Counted from the first letter of the stretch, positions 28,029-37,726 are shown. The stretch: 56,034 nucleotides of DNA from Peptococcaceae bacterium (GCA_023249405.1 JAHFCR010000002.1:72618-128651); one strand, 5' to 3'. Notes: generated by a model from the letters alone, not told the origin. Translations and numbers: made by a program.

Positions 28029-28730
28029 TCAGGCCTCCCAGAGCTGTTTCCGCTCGCCGATGGGATTGACGAAGCCGCCGTTATGGCGCAATAACGCCAT
28101 CCTGGTAACCCGGGCGGGTTCGAAGCACCCAGCTGTGGCCGCCAGCGAAAACAGCGTTTCCACCAAACCTCGTAGCGACACAGCCCCACCACCGAGTTCC
28201 ACCAGCAGATCCAGGATCAGACCATCCTCTGCTGCAGCCAGGCGGCAAGCCGCCAAGGCAGACCTGGCATCGAACAGCTTGCCATCCTTGGGACGCTGGT
28301 AGTAAATTGGCAGATCGTCACCCACCAACCGGTCTACAGTCTGCTGCCAGGCGTCAACGTTCTGTCCTGCCGGCAGGGCCAGGCGGTACCAGGCGCAGTT
28401 GACCATCTTACCAAGACCGGGCGCTGATGGTGGCAGTTCCAGCAGGCACCTGATCTCGATACCCGGGGGAAACTGCTGCGCAATCGCCGACAGACACTCT
28501 GCGAGCGGCAGGCCGGTGACCAGGTCCATATCCAGATACTCCCGCATACCCGCCACCCCAACACCCAGGGATGGGCCATAGGAGAGTTTGGGATGGGGGT
28601 TGAAGCCCTGGCTAAAGACCAGCGGCAGCCCGGAACGTCGCAGCGCACGAATAAAGGTGCGAATCAGTTCCAGGTGCGACAGCCACCTGGCGCTATTCTT
28701 TTTAGAGTATTCAATCCTGTATTCTGGCAT
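28029..28730 (-). CDS. TIGR03936 family protein (radical-SAM-linked)
   Basis: Protein of 233 residues of the TIGR03936/DUF2344 family, with the landmark YSKKNSARWLSHLELIRTFIRALRRSGLPLVFSQGFNPHPKLSYGPSL near the N-terminus. The family nearly always follows a TIGR03960 radical SAM gene, as here. Its function is not established; rRNA or tRNA modification is often supposed. I use the ATG at 28730 since the longer reading overlaps the upstream gene. Confidence 0.85.
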   Translation of the reverse strand: MPEYRIEYSKKNSARWLSHLELIRTFIRALRRSGLPLVFSQGFNPHPKLSYGPSLGVGVAGMREYLDMDLVTGLPLAECLSAIAQQFPPGIEIRCLLELPPSAPGLGKMVNCAWYRLALPAGQNVDAWQQTVDRLVGDDLPIYYQRPKDGKLFDARSALAACRLAAAEDGLILDLLVELGGGAVSLRGLVETLFSLAATAGCFEPARVTRMALLRHNGGFVNPIGERKQLWEA

Positions 28731-28783
28731 CGATCTCGCCCTCTGCCGATAAATTCTTAAATATTCGGCGGGAGTTAAGTTAG

Positions 28784-30667
28784 TTATGTCAACTTGCCAG
28801 ACAAATTCGATGGCGCCTTTTTGACAAGTTGCGGCTCTACTTCTAGGGCAGGGCAAACCCCACAGCCCTCGCAGGAGGCCCGGCGACAATCGGGGGTGGC
28901 CACTCCGGCCAGTGCCCGCCGGTGCTCCCGAATCAGGAATTCCCTGTCGATGCCCGCATCGATCAGGTTCCAGGGCAGCACCTCCTCGTAAGCCAGCTTA
29001 CGTGCGGCATAGAACTCCGGGTCCAAATCCACCGCCCGGAAACTCTCCTGCCACCGGTCAAAATGAAAGTGTTCCGTCCAGCCATCAAACCGGCAGCCCC
29101 GGCGCCAGGCTTCCACCAAAACACCTGCCAGCCTGCGGTCGCCCCTGGCCAGCACCGCCTCTAGAAAACTCGTGCCGATGTCATGCCAGTGGTAATCGGC
29201 GCCGCTGTTTCGCACCAGGTCCCGCAGGAAGGCATGACGCTCCGCCAGCAACGGCCGGGGCAGTTGCCCCTCCCATTGAAAGGGTGTATGGGCCTTGGGA
29301 ACGAAGGATGAGGCGCTGACCGAGATGCGCAGCTTGTGTTTACCCCTGGCGGCACTGCGCCCGGTCTGGCGCACTTTGCGCACCAGGTCGCCGATCCCCT
29401 CCAGGTCGGCCTGTTCCTCGGTGGGCAGCCCCACCATAAAATAGAGCTTGATCGCTGACCAACCTGCCGCTGTAGCAGCCGCCACCGCATCCAGGAGATC
29501 GGCCTCGGTAACCCCCTTGTTGATCACGTCCCGCAGACGCTGAGTGCCCGCCTCCGGCGCCAGGGTCAAACTCGTCCGCCGGCCCCCGGGCAACTGCCGG
29601 GCAACATCCACGCTGAAGGAATCGACCCGCAGGGACGGCAGGGAGATTCCCGTCCGGGACCGGGCACACCGGTCCCGCAAGGGTTGCAACAAACCGTCCA
29701 GATCGCTGTAATCCAAACTGCTCAAAGAAACCAGCGAAAGCTCTTCGTAGCCGGTGTTGTCGATGATCTCCCCGGCCTGCCGATGCAGGTTTCCGGTATG
29801 GCGCTCCCGCACCGGGCGGTAAATCATCCCCGCCTGGCAGAACCGGCAACCCCGGGTACAGCCCCGGAAAAGCTCCAGCATTCCCCGCTCGTGCACCGCC
29901 TCCACCAGGGGCACCACGGGCGCCGTGGGATAGTAAACAGTATCCAGATCCGGCACCAGTCTACGCCGCACCTGGCTTGGCGTATCAGGGCACAGGCCGG
30001 TGAAGCCCTGCACCCTTCCCTCCCTATTATATTCTACGCTGTAGCAGGAGGGGATGTAGACACCGGGAATCCCAGCCAGTTTCTTTAAGATATCGCCGCG
30101 CTCCCACCGGGTGTTATCCAGCTTGATCTGCCTGATCGCTGCCAGTATCTCCGGCAGCGCCTCCTCTCCCTCCCCGATCACGAAGGCGTCGATAAAGGGC
30201 GCCAGGGGCTCCGGGTTGGCAGCCACGGGGCCGCCGGCGATCACCAGGGGGTCAAAAGCTGAGCGCTCACTAGCCAACAGGCTGATACCAGCTAGGTCGA
30301 TCATATTCAGGATATTGGTAAAGGTCAATTCATACTGCAGGGTGAAGCCCAGGATATCAAAATCCCTCAGTGGACGGTGCGACTCCAGACTGAACAGGGG
30401 CAGGCCACGCCTCCGCAGTTCGGCCTCGAGATCCGGGGCTGGAGCAAAGACCCTCTCCATCAGGTAGTCTGGGTAGGTATTGACCAAGCCGTAGAGGATC
30501 TGCAGGCCGAGGTGAGACATCCCTACTTCGTACAGATCGGGAAAGGCAAAAGCCATTCTCACAGACGCCCCATCCCAATCTTTGTGAACCGTATTCCACT
30601 CGCTGCCCAGATAGCGGGCCGGTTTTTCCAGGTGCGACAGGATGTCGTCGAGCACGAACTGTTCCAT
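28784..30667 (-). CDS. TIGR03960 family radical SAM protein
   Basis: Protein of 627 residues with an N-terminal B12-binding-like domain (about 35-190) and a radical SAM domain whose cluster motif is Cys270, Cys274, Cys277 (CTRGCRFC). The C-terminal end has a further cysteine cluster (CRRASCEGCGVC, about 602-613). Its reaction is unknown. It forms a pair with the TIGR03936 gene 53 bases downstream and lies next to rng, the standard neighbourhood in Clostridia. The ATG at 30667 follows GGGGAG. Confidence 0.93.
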   Translation of the reverse strand: MEQFVLDDILSHLEKPARYLGSEWNTVHKDWDGASVRMAFAFPDLYEVGMSHLGLQILYGLVNTYPDYLMERVFAPAPDLEAELRRRGLPLFSLESHRPLRDFDILGFTLQYELTFTNILNMIDLAGISLLASERSAFDPLVIAGGPVAANPEPLAPFIDAFVIGEGEEALPEILAAIRQIKLDNTRWERGDILKKLAGIPGVYIPSCYSVEYNREGRVQGFTGLCPDTPSQVRRRLVPDLDTVYYPTAPVVPLVEAVHERGMLELFRGCTRGCRFCQAGMIYRPVRERHTGNLHRQAGEIIDNTGYEELSLVSLSSLDYSDLDGLLQPLRDRCARSRTGISLPSLRVDSFSVDVARQLPGGRRTSLTLAPEAGTQRLRDVINKGVTEADLLDAVAAATAAGWSAIKLYFMVGLPTEEQADLEGIGDLVRKVRQTGRSAARGKHKLRISVSASSFVPKAHTPFQWEGQLPRPLLAERHAFLRDLVRNSGADYHWHDIGTSFLEAVLARGDRRLAGVLVEAWRRGCRFDGWTEHFHFDRWQESFRAVDLDPEFYAARKLAYEEVLPWNLIDAGIDREFLIREHRRALAGVATPDCRRASCEGCGVCPALEVEPQLVKKAPSNLSGKLT

Positions 30668-30822
30668 GGTCTTGTCTCCCCATTTTTTGTATACCCACCA
30701 CCCTATTTTACCATTCTTGGAGAAAACAAATCACTCGAACAGCAAAAAACGGCCGCGACCGTCAGCGCTAACTACTGCTACGGCTCAAGCCGCGCTTTTT
30801 ACTGCCATTCCGTGGCTTCGGG

Positions 30823-31506
30823 TCAGGTCTGCTTCTGTTGCAGACGTTGCACCGGATCCACCAGTTGATCGCCGTCCTTCATTTCAAAGTGCAGGAATGT
30901 TGACTCCGTTGCGCCAAGCACCTGTCCCTGCGCTACTTGTTGACCGGACTGCACCCCTACTGCGCCCATCCGGCCATATAAGCTGGACAACTGGTCGCTA
31001 TGATCGACCACCACCACCGTTCCCAGATTCGAGTCCTTGACCACCCGGTTCACCTTTCCGGGCAGCACCACCCGCACCTCAGAACCTTTGGCCACCACAA
31101 GTTCCACCCCTGTCGAGAACCGCGGCCAGCCATCGCTTCCCTTCTGCCAGCCAAAACCTCTGGCAAGTTGACCGGCGGCCGGGAGCCCCGGCCGCTGAAC
31201 CGCATCTCCCCCCTGAGGGATCGGGGTTCCCACCTGAACGTCCAATCCCCTCTTGAGGCCGAGCCAGCCGCTCACCTGATCGACAACCGGGGACCAGTTG
31301 AGGCGACTCAGTTCGTAATTGGTGTCCAGCACATAGGCTACCCCGTTGCGCGCCAACTGCCCCACTGTTCCCCCGGTCAACACCAGTACCCAGGCCAGGA
31401 CGAAGATAGCCAGAGCTGTCAGCAACCGGTAGATCAGATCCTTGCCCCTGCGCAACGCGTAGAGATAGCGCCTTGCCAATGCTTCTCCCCGTATCATGGC
31501 GACCAC
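30823..31506 (-). CDS. Degenerate M23/LytM-domain membrane protein, SpoIVFA-like
   Basis: Protein of 227 residues with one membrane helix (about 28-48) and a C-terminal LytM/M23 domain (about 120-222). The metal ligands of active M23 peptidases are mostly lost: RFSTGVEL replaces RFHxGxD and FLHFE replaces HLHFE. It is thus probably a non-catalytic partner. Position between rodA and the TIGR03960 gene, in the min-rplU neighbourhood, matches SpoIVFA, the regulator of the SpoIVFB protease. spoIVFB is not beside it. The exact name is inference. Confidence 0.75.
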   Translation of the reverse strand: MVAMIRGEALARRYLYALRRGKDLIYRLLTALAIFVLAWVLVLTGGTVGQLARNGVAYVLDTNYELSRLNWSPVVDQVSGWLGLKRGLDVQVGTPIPQGGDAVQRPGLPAAGQLARGFGWQKGSDGWPRFSTGVELVVAKGSEVRVVLPGKVNRVVKDSNLGTVVVVDHSDQLSSLYGRMGAVGVQSGQQVAQGQVLGATESTFLHFEMKDGDQLVDPVQRLQQKQT

Positions 31507-31604
31507 TCCCCAGTTTTTCTTAATTCTTATATATGGCCGCAGATGGATAAATATGAGGAAAATATTTCCCTTTTAGTACATTGTTCACAGGTTTCCGGTT
31601 ATCA

Positions 31605-31643
31605 GAAAAAATGCAGGGGATGGACCAGGATTGGCCACCCCCT
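31605..31643 (-). terminator. terminator after rodA
   Basis: Hairpin AGGGGGTGGCC/GGTCCATCCCCT (31643-31615), then GC and TTTTTT in the minus direction, 40 bases after the rodA stop. Confidence 0.75.
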
Positions 31644-31683
31644 CTTTAATTAATTAAATATAATCCGTTGGCCGGTGCAGAAG

Positions 31684-32820
31684 TCAGAACAGCATCAGCT
31701 CATGCCGCAGATAGACGTTCAGGACCAGCCCCACGGCGATCATATTGGTCAGCATGAAGCTGCCCCCATAACTCATGAAGGGCAACGGTATGCCGGTGAT
31801 CGGCATGATCCCGACGGTCATGCCGATATTCTCCAAGATGTGGAACAGCCACATACAGATGATGCCGCCAATTATCAGTCTTCCAAAGCTATCCCGGGAT
31901 TTAAAAGCCATGGACAGCGTCCTGGTGATCAGGTTGTAATAGAGGATCAACAGGATGCCCGCTCCCAGGAAGCCGAGCTCCTCGCCGATTACGGAGAAGA
32001 TGAAGTCGGTGTGGGGTTCGGGCAGGAAGTTCAATTGCACCTGGGTCCCGCGGTACAGGCCCTTGCCCCACAACCCACCGGAACCGATGGCCACCAGGGA
32101 CTGGATGATGTGATAGCCATCCCTCGTGGGATCGGAGTAAGGGTCGAGAAACACCGTCAGGCGGGATATCTGGTAATCCTTCAGAGGTAGGGGCATGTGC
32201 AGCGGGGAGAAATGCAGGGCCAAAGCCAGGGCAATCACCCCCAGGCATCCTCCGATGATCTTTAATAATAGAGACGGGCGCGCTCCCGCCAGGTACAGCA
32301 TTCCGAAGAAGATGACGATGAAGACAAGGGATGTACCCAGATCCGGCTGTTTAAAGATCAACCCGAATGGCACTGCAAAGTACAGAAAACAGGGGACCAG
32401 ATCCTTTAAATGCTGCACCTCTCCCTGCCGCCTGGACAGGTAGGAGGCAAAGCAGATAATGATCATGATCTTGGCTAGTTCTGATGGCTGCAACACAAAG
32501 GCCCCGAAATCTATGGAGCGCTGCGCCCCTTTGGCCATATGACCTATAACCGGTATCAGCACCGCTACCAGCATGACCACCATGGTCCCATAGATAGCGT
32601 GGTGCCACTGGTGCAGCTTGGAGTAATCGAAAGAAAAGGTGATAAAACCAGCCGCGATCAGGCCCAGCACGATCCAGAGCGCCTGCCTCTTGACATAATA
32701 GAGCGCCCCTTCATGTGTGGCAGCGGCGGCGCTGCTCAGAACCAGCAAGTTCATTACTAGAATTAATCCGATCACCAGCAAAAAGTTGTAATCAAGATTT
32801 TTTAGCCGACGGCTGAACAT
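31684..32820 (-). CDS. rodA: RodA-type peptidoglycan glycosyltransferase (SEDS family)
   Basis: SEDS membrane protein of 378 residues with about ten helices that polymerises lipid II in side-wall growth together with PBP2. Landmarks are FGAFVLQPSELAKI, the PDLGTSLV segment and the C-terminal MPITGIPLPFMSYGGSFMLTNM. I start at the ATG at 32820 (MFSRRLKNLDYN), preceded by GAGAGGAAA. A TATAAT (32859-32854) about 35 bases upstream may be the -10. The partner mrdA is nearby. Confidence 0.94.
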   Translation of the reverse strand: MFSRRLKNLDYNFLLVIGLILVMNLLVLSSAAAATHEGALYYVKRQALWIVLGLIAAGFITFSFDYSKLHQWHHAIYGTMVVMLVAVLIPVIGHMAKGAQRSIDFGAFVLQPSELAKIMIIICFASYLSRRQGEVQHLKDLVPCFLYFAVPFGLIFKQPDLGTSLVFIVIFFGMLYLAGARPSLLLKIIGGCLGVIALALALHFSPLHMPLPLKDYQISRLTVFLDPYSDPTRDGYHIIQSLVAIGSGGLWGKGLYRGTQVQLNFLPEPHTDFIFSVIGEELGFLGAGILLILYYNLITRTLSMAFKSRDSFGRLIIGGIICMWLFHILENIGMTVGIMPITGIPLPFMSYGGSFMLTNMIAVGLVLNVYLRHELMLF

Positions 32821-33241
32821 GGACCAGTTTCCTCTCACTAAACACCTGGTCTCATTATAAAGCAACATTCTCGCTCAGTCTATCGTCGATCACTCACAGA
32901 TTATCCCCGCCGCGTTGCAGTTTATCCAATGGCTAACCGCCACTAAAGCTCCTGCCTCTTAGTCGAGAGCACCCGTATCCAAGCTAACACCGGCCTGCGT
33001 CCAGGCCGGCCGCGCCCACCCTTGGCGGACACCCGCACCTCTAGTGGGCGCCCCAGCGGGCACCCCGCTTCGCTCAGGCTGCAGGCCGAAAAACGGCACA
33101 GATAAGCAGCACTAAGCCGGGTGCCCGACCAAAGGGTACCTGGCGCGATAAATCAACTCAACTTCAGTTGGGGTTAAACCCCACTTGAAGTAAGTTTCCT
33201 TTATGGCAGACAACAGCCCCACGGCCATGCCTGTCCGGCGC
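32821..33241. other. rodA-minE gap with palindromes
   Basis: About 420 bases without a gene. It holds a probable rodA -10 (TATAAT, 32859-32854), GC-rich imperfect hairpins at 33035-33075 and 33117-33140, and the GGGGTT palindrome at 33161-33191. No ORF has ribosome-site support. Confidence 0.5.
33161..33191. repeat. GGGGTT-type palindrome, copy B
   Basis: Arms ACTTCAGTTGGGG and CCCCACTTGAAGT around TTAAA, two mismatches. Same family as 5285-5317 and 55888-55919. Confidence 0.65.
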
Positions 33242-33523
33242 TCAACCTGCGCTGGCAGGCAGGCGCTTCATCTTGACAACCGGAATGTTGGCCACCAGCG
33301 CAATGCTGTTATTTGACCGCTGCAAAGCTATCTCCATGCCTGATTCGTCTATCTCCAAATAGTCGGCGATCACCTTCAGGATATCGCTGCGCAATGAGTC
33401 CATCATCTGCGGAGTGAGATCTAGGCGGTCGTGCATCAGAACGAGGCGCAGCCTCTCTGCGGCGATGTTCTTGCTGGCGCGGTTTGCTTCCTTACCTAAT
33501 ATGCGCTGCAATAGCTCTAGCAT
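33242..33523 (-). CDS. minE: Cell division topological specificity factor MinE
   Basis: MinE of 93 residues, beginning MLELLQRILGKEANRASKNIAAERLRLVLMHDR: a membrane-targeting helix, then the MinD-binding segment, then a dimerisation domain with DILKVIADYLEI. It drives Min oscillation to place the septum at mid-cell. The ATG at 33523 has GGTGAGG just upstream, 14 bases after the minD stop. Confidence 0.95.
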   Translation of the reverse strand: MLELLQRILGKEANRASKNIAAERLRLVLMHDRLDLTPQMMDSLRSDILKVIADYLEIDESGMEIALQRSNNSIALVANIPVVKMKRLPASAG

Positions 33524-33536
33524 CTCCTCACCCCGC

Positions 33537-34340
33537 TCAACCGGTGCGCATTCCCAATAAGCGCCTGATACGGCCCATGAAGGTGCCGTTACTTTCGATG
33601 TCCATAAAAGGCACCTCCTCACCCATAAGTCGCCGGGAGATGTTGCGGTATGCCTCTCCGGCCCTGGAGTTGACGTTGAGCACAGCTGGCTCCCCTCTGT
33701 TGGTGGAGACGATGACCGATTCATCTTCAGGAACAATGCCCAACAGTTCAATGGCCAGATGTTCGTTCACGTCGTCCACATCCAACATGTCCCCTCGCCG
33801 TACCATCTGCGGGCGGAAACGGTTGATGATCAGCAGCGGGTGATGCATCTCCGTGTCTGCTTGCAGCAGGCCGATGATCCTGTCGGCATCCCGGACTGCG
33901 GAGACCTCGGGTGTCGTTACCACCAGGGCCTTGTCAGCACCGGCCACAGCGTTCTTGAATCCCTGCTCGATCCCTGCCGGGCAGTCCACCAGGACATAAT
34001 CAGACTCCTGTTTCAGCTCGTCGCACAGCGCCTTCATCTGCTCCGGATTGACAGCGGTTTTATCTTTGGTCTGAGCGGCAGGTAAAAGCAGCAGGCTCTC
34101 GAAGCGACGGTCCCGGATCAGGGCCTGTTTCAAGCGGCACCGGCCGTTGGTGACATCTACCAGGTCGTAAACGATCCGGTTTTCCAAACCCATCACCACA
34201 TCCAAGTTTCGCAGTCCGATATCCGCGTCCAGCAACACGACCCGGTATCCCATCATCGCCAGGGCTGTGCCGATATTAGCAGTTGTCGTGGTCTTACCCA
34301 CGCCACCCTTTCCGGAAGTAACCACCAACACTTCTCCCAT
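33537..34340 (-). CDS. minD: Septum site-determining protein MinD
   Basis: ParA/MinD ATPase of 267 residues. The deviant Walker A is KGGVGKTT (about 11-18), and the ADIGLRNLDVVMGLE and DCPAGIEQGF segments are typical. The C-terminal amphipathic helix (GRIRRLLGM) anchors it to the membrane. It is preceded by minC and followed by minE in one operon. Confidence 0.97.
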   Translation of the reverse strand: MGEVLVVTSGKGGVGKTTTTANIGTALAMMGYRVVLLDADIGLRNLDVVMGLENRIVYDLVDVTNGRCRLKQALIRDRRFESLLLLPAAQTKDKTAVNPEQMKALCDELKQESDYVLVDCPAGIEQGFKNAVAGADKALVVTTPEVSAVRDADRIIGLLQADTEMHHPLLIINRFRPQMVRRGDMLDVDDVNEHLAIELLGIVPEDESVIVSTNRGEPAVLNVNSRAGEAYRNISRRLMGEEVPFMDIESNGTFMGRIRRLLGMRTG

Positions 34341-34367
34341 ACAAGTTCCCCCTTTGCCTTGTGCCTG

Positions 34368-35231
34368 TTAGTTCCGGTCGAAACCGGGCTGGTACTGCTC
34401 GATGATTACAACGCCGTCCTGCACCCTGGCGATCTCGGGCTGCCTCAGCGTTGAAAAATCACCCTCCGGGGCCCTGGTGATATATCCGGCAATACGCAAT
34501 TGCGAGGGCTCCAGTCTCAATGCCGCTACTATCGCCTTCTTGTCGCCCATCGCCCCGGCGTGAGCCACTCCCCGGAAAGCGCCCATCACGATAATATTGC
34601 CGCCAGCCACGATCTCGCCACCCGGGTTGACATCGCCAAGCACTACCACGTTGCCGGGGTAGAATACCCGCTGACCCGAACGGATGGTGCGCTGGACCAT
34701 AATTGTTTGCTCCTCGGAGACCACATCCGCCCGTGGCGCCCCGGCTGCCAGGCTGTATCTGATCACCGGAATATCATCCTTTTCTTGGCGCCTGCTATCC
34801 TGAACATCTGTTTCCGCGGCACCTGCCGCCTCCATGGTAGCCGAGGCTTCTGCCGCAGCCATCTCGCCGGAGGTGTGGCCCCGCTTGCGCCTTCTCTTTT
34901 TATGGTTGGCCAGCCTGACCTGGGCTGTTTCCTGTCCCATTATCTTCACCCCCTGTTTATTATCTGTCAATGTTCCACGCAACCTTGGACCTGCAATAAT
35001 CCGGCGCAACACCATGTTATGCCCAGCCAAAATCCCTCTCAAGGAGGCTAATTGCCCTGGTTGAAGATCTCTCGGGCCGATATCAATGCTTACTGCCGAT
35101 CCGACCAGGAATCCGTTGGATTCTGCAATTCTTTCCTCCAGCCGCTGTAGCAAGGCTTGGAAACCTGCCGATTCATCCAGCAGCACTGTCAATCCTTCAC
35201 TGGTCCCTTTGATTTTTACAATCTCATCCAT
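34368..35231 (-). CDS. minC: Septum site-determining protein MinC
   Basis: MinC of 287 residues, inhibitor of FtsZ assembly. The N-terminal domain covers about 1-95, then a basic, Ala/Glu-rich linker (about 105-150) that is longer than usual, and a C-terminal beta-helix domain (about 175-275) with NVVVLGDVNPGGEIVAGGNIIVMG, which binds MinD. The upstream gap to mrdA (35232-35424) has a possible promoter TTGAAA-N17-TAAAAG. Confidence 0.95.
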   Translation of the reverse strand: MDEIVKIKGTSEGLTVLLDESAGFQALLQRLEERIAESNGFLVGSAVSIDIGPRDLQPGQLASLRGILAGHNMVLRRIIAGPRLRGTLTDNKQGVKIMGQETAQVRLANHKKRRRKRGHTSGEMAAAEASATMEAAGAAETDVQDSRRQEKDDIPVIRYSLAAGAPRADVVSEEQTIMVQRTIRSGQRVFYPGNVVVLGDVNPGGEIVAGGNIIVMGAFRGVAHAGAMGDKKAIVAALRLEPSQLRIAGYITRAPEGDFSTLRQPEIARVQDGVVIIEQYQPGFDRN

Positions 35232-35424
35232 GCCCGGATAAATGATCCCTCCAGTGTCATTATGCAGTATTTCTTGAAAGATATTTCTATGTTTTTCCTT
35301 ATTATCCTGCCTAGAAAATAAAAAACGAGGTAAAAAATTCCTTGTATTTCCAGCCTTTTATCCTCATCTTAGACATATTTCAACGCTTTCAGAAGATCAT
35401 AGCGATCTCTTCATGACCGGCGCC

Positions 35425-37719
35425 CTAGATCGTCCCGCCAGCGCTTTTGCCTGCCTCTTCAGGCCGAGTCTGAGGTGTCGTCTGTGACTGAGACTGGGAT
35501 TGAGGCACCGTTGTTGCCGGAGACTGTGGCTGAGGTGGCTCCTGAGGCTGAGGCACCGTTGTTGCCGGAGGCTGTGGCTGAGGTGTTGCCGGTACTGGCG
35601 TCACCTCAGCCGGTTGCGTTTGCCGCGGAGGCTGCGTTTGCGTGTTTGGCTTTTGAGGAATAGACTGCGGTTGAACCGGCTGACGCTGTGCCGGAGCAGG
35701 AGACTCGCTCGCCCGGACGTCTCCGACTCTCTGCTGAACGGCTGCCGGCTTGTTCAGGCCGAAGTACTGGTCGAAAACAGCCTTACCAACCAGACCGGCA
35801 GAGTCCGAGCCATGATGAGCAGTTTCGATCACGCCGGCAAAGGCTATAGTAGGATTATCCACCGGGGCATAAGCCACAAAAAGACCGTTGGTCAGGTCCA
35901 ACATCCCTCCGGTTTCCGCTGTCCCGGTCTTGGCAGCTACCTTAATAGGGTAATTGTAGAAAAGCGCACCGCTGGTGCCCTCCGGATCGGTCGAGCCCGC
36001 CAGCGCCTGGCGGACAGTGGCCATGATCTGGCTGTCCACCTGCGCCGTATGCGCTACCTGGGGTCCGAACCGGGCCACCACCTTGCCGTCGCGATCCTCG
36101 ATCCGCTGCACCAGGTAAGGTTGCAGCCTCTGCCCATTATTGGCCAGGGCTGCCACGTAGTTGACCAACTCGATCGGAGTGAAGGCGTTGGCCCCTTGTC
36201 CGATGGCCATGTTAAAGGTCTCGTAGAGTTGCCAATTGGGATTGGAATTGTATTTTATCCTGTATTCCTCATTCAGGCTGCGTTGGGCAGATTTCTGCTG
36301 GGCCAGCAGGTCTGTCTTTTGCTGCGCGGTAGTAGCGGCAGCCAGCAAAGCATTGTACTTCTGGTCGAGCGCTGCCCGATGGTCCTGATACCAAATCTTC
36401 TGCTTGGCCGGACTCGACAGTTCACCTGTGATCTCACCCGGCAGGTCGATCCCGGTCGGCTGATCCAGGCCGAATTCCTGGGCGACCTGGGCGATCAGAG
36501 CGGCGCCAGCCCTCCGCCCGGCCTCGTAAAAGTAGGTATCGCAGGATACAGCCATGGCCTTGAAGAAATCGGTTATGCCGTGCACCTGCCAGCAGGCGGG
36601 ATAGGGAGGAAGCCAGTACCGGCCCGTACAGTCCACCGTATCTTTGACAGTTACATTACCGGAGGTGAGAGCAGCCATGCCAGTGATTGGCTTGAAGGTA
36701 GAGCCGGGCGCATAGCGGCTGCCGATCACCCGGTTGATCATCGGGGGCTCCGTCCCGGCAGGAGGATTGAGGTACTTCCTGACGGTGGCGTTGTCCACCG
36801 GGGGCACGAGGTTGTTAGAGTCGAAGTTCGGGCGGCTGGTCATTGCCAGTACTGCGCCGGTCTTCACGTCCAGGGCCACCGCGGCGCCAGCCCTGGCATC
36901 ATATCCCTGGCTCCGCAACTGGGCAAGAGTGCTGTCCATGCTGGTTTCCATTACTTTTTGCAGGTCGTTGTCGATGGTCAGCACCAGCCGGTCGCCCTGC
37001 TGAGGAGGCTTGGGAGCCAGGTTGGCGTGGGGCACCGGTCTCCCGGAAACGTCCACTTCCACCACCTGAAAGCCGTCGCGCCCGCGCAGGTAGTTCTCAT
37101 ACCGGGCTTCCAGCCCGAATTTGCCGATCAGGTCGCCCGCCTGATAGTTGTTGCTATCCTTATCCCGTTCCAGATCACTGCTGCTGACCTCGCCGATATA
37201 CCCCAGGAGGTGGCTGGCCACCGAGCCCTCCGGATAGGAGCGGACAATCTCCTTGCCGATCTGCACTCCGGGCAGTTCCTGCCGATGCTCCTCGAGACGC
37301 GCCACCACATCCATCGGCACATCCCGCTTGATCACCACCGGCTGGTAGGATTGATCGGTCTGGTTAGCTAATAGATTTTGAATAAATGGAACATCGATCT
37401 CCGGATACACGTCTCGAAGCAGTGTAGCCAGATTGTTGACGCTCAGGGCCAGTTGTTTCGGGTCAGTCTGCTGGGGCACAATTGAGATGGTGTTGACAAT
37501 CTTGTTGGCCGCCAGCACGGTGCCCTTGGAGTCAACAATATCACCGCGGGGAGCGCGGATCGGCAGAAACCGGAGTTGGTTGAGGTTAGCCCTGGTACGG
37601 TACATGGGCGCCTCCCAGATCTGGAGGGTGATCAACCGGATGGCGATCACTCCGAAGACAGCAATGGTCAGCCATATGAAAAATTTTTGTTTGGACTCCA
37701 GTCCGCGATCGACCATCAT
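35425..37719 (-). CDS. mrdA: Penicillin-binding protein 2 (elongation transpeptidase)
   Basis: Class B PBP of 764 residues, partner of RodA. One membrane helix (about 13-33), dimerisation domain, then transpeptidase with S340TFK343, S392CD394 and K597TG599, all intact. Two oddities: about 45 extra helical, Gln/Ala-rich residues (about 445-492) between the second and third active-site motifs, and a Pro/Gln-rich tail of some 100 residues containing a repeated PATTVPQ unit. The ATG at 37719 has AGGTGATC upstream and lies 8 bases after mreD. Confidence 0.96.
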   Translation of the reverse strand: MMVDRGLESKQKFFIWLTIAVFGVIAIRLITLQIWEAPMYRTRANLNQLRFLPIRAPRGDIVDSKGTVLAANKIVNTISIVPQQTDPKQLALSVNNLATLLRDVYPEIDVPFIQNLLANQTDQSYQPVVIKRDVPMDVVARLEEHRQELPGVQIGKEIVRSYPEGSVASHLLGYIGEVSSSDLERDKDSNNYQAGDLIGKFGLEARYENYLRGRDGFQVVEVDVSGRPVPHANLAPKPPQQGDRLVLTIDNDLQKVMETSMDSTLAQLRSQGYDARAGAAVALDVKTGAVLAMTSRPNFDSNNLVPPVDNATVRKYLNPPAGTEPPMINRVIGSRYAPGSTFKPITGMAALTSGNVTVKDTVDCTGRYWLPPYPACWQVHGITDFFKAMAVSCDTYFYEAGRRAGAALIAQVAQEFGLDQPTGIDLPGEITGELSSPAKQKIWYQDHRAALDQKYNALLAAATTAQQKTDLLAQQKSAQRSLNEEYRIKYNSNPNWQLYETFNMAIGQGANAFTPIELVNYVAALANNGQRLQPYLVQRIEDRDGKVVARFGPQVAHTAQVDSQIMATVRQALAGSTDPEGTSGALFYNYPIKVAAKTGTAETGGMLDLTNGLFVAYAPVDNPTIAFAGVIETAHHGSDSAGLVGKAVFDQYFGLNKPAAVQQRVGDVRASESPAPAQRQPVQPQSIPQKPNTQTQPPRQTQPAEVTPVPATPQPQPPATTVPQPQEPPQPQSPATTVPQSQSQSQTTPQTRPEEAGKSAGGTI

Positions 37720-37726
37720 ATCGTGA

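Noticed and set aside
35490-35600. CRISPR or tandem-repeat array
   Set aside because: The repeats encode the in-frame Pro/Gln tail of PBP2; there are no spacers.
35500-37371. Open reading frame of 623 codons on the + strand
   Set aside because: It is the antisense shadow of mrdA; the protein has no domain character and no ribosome site.
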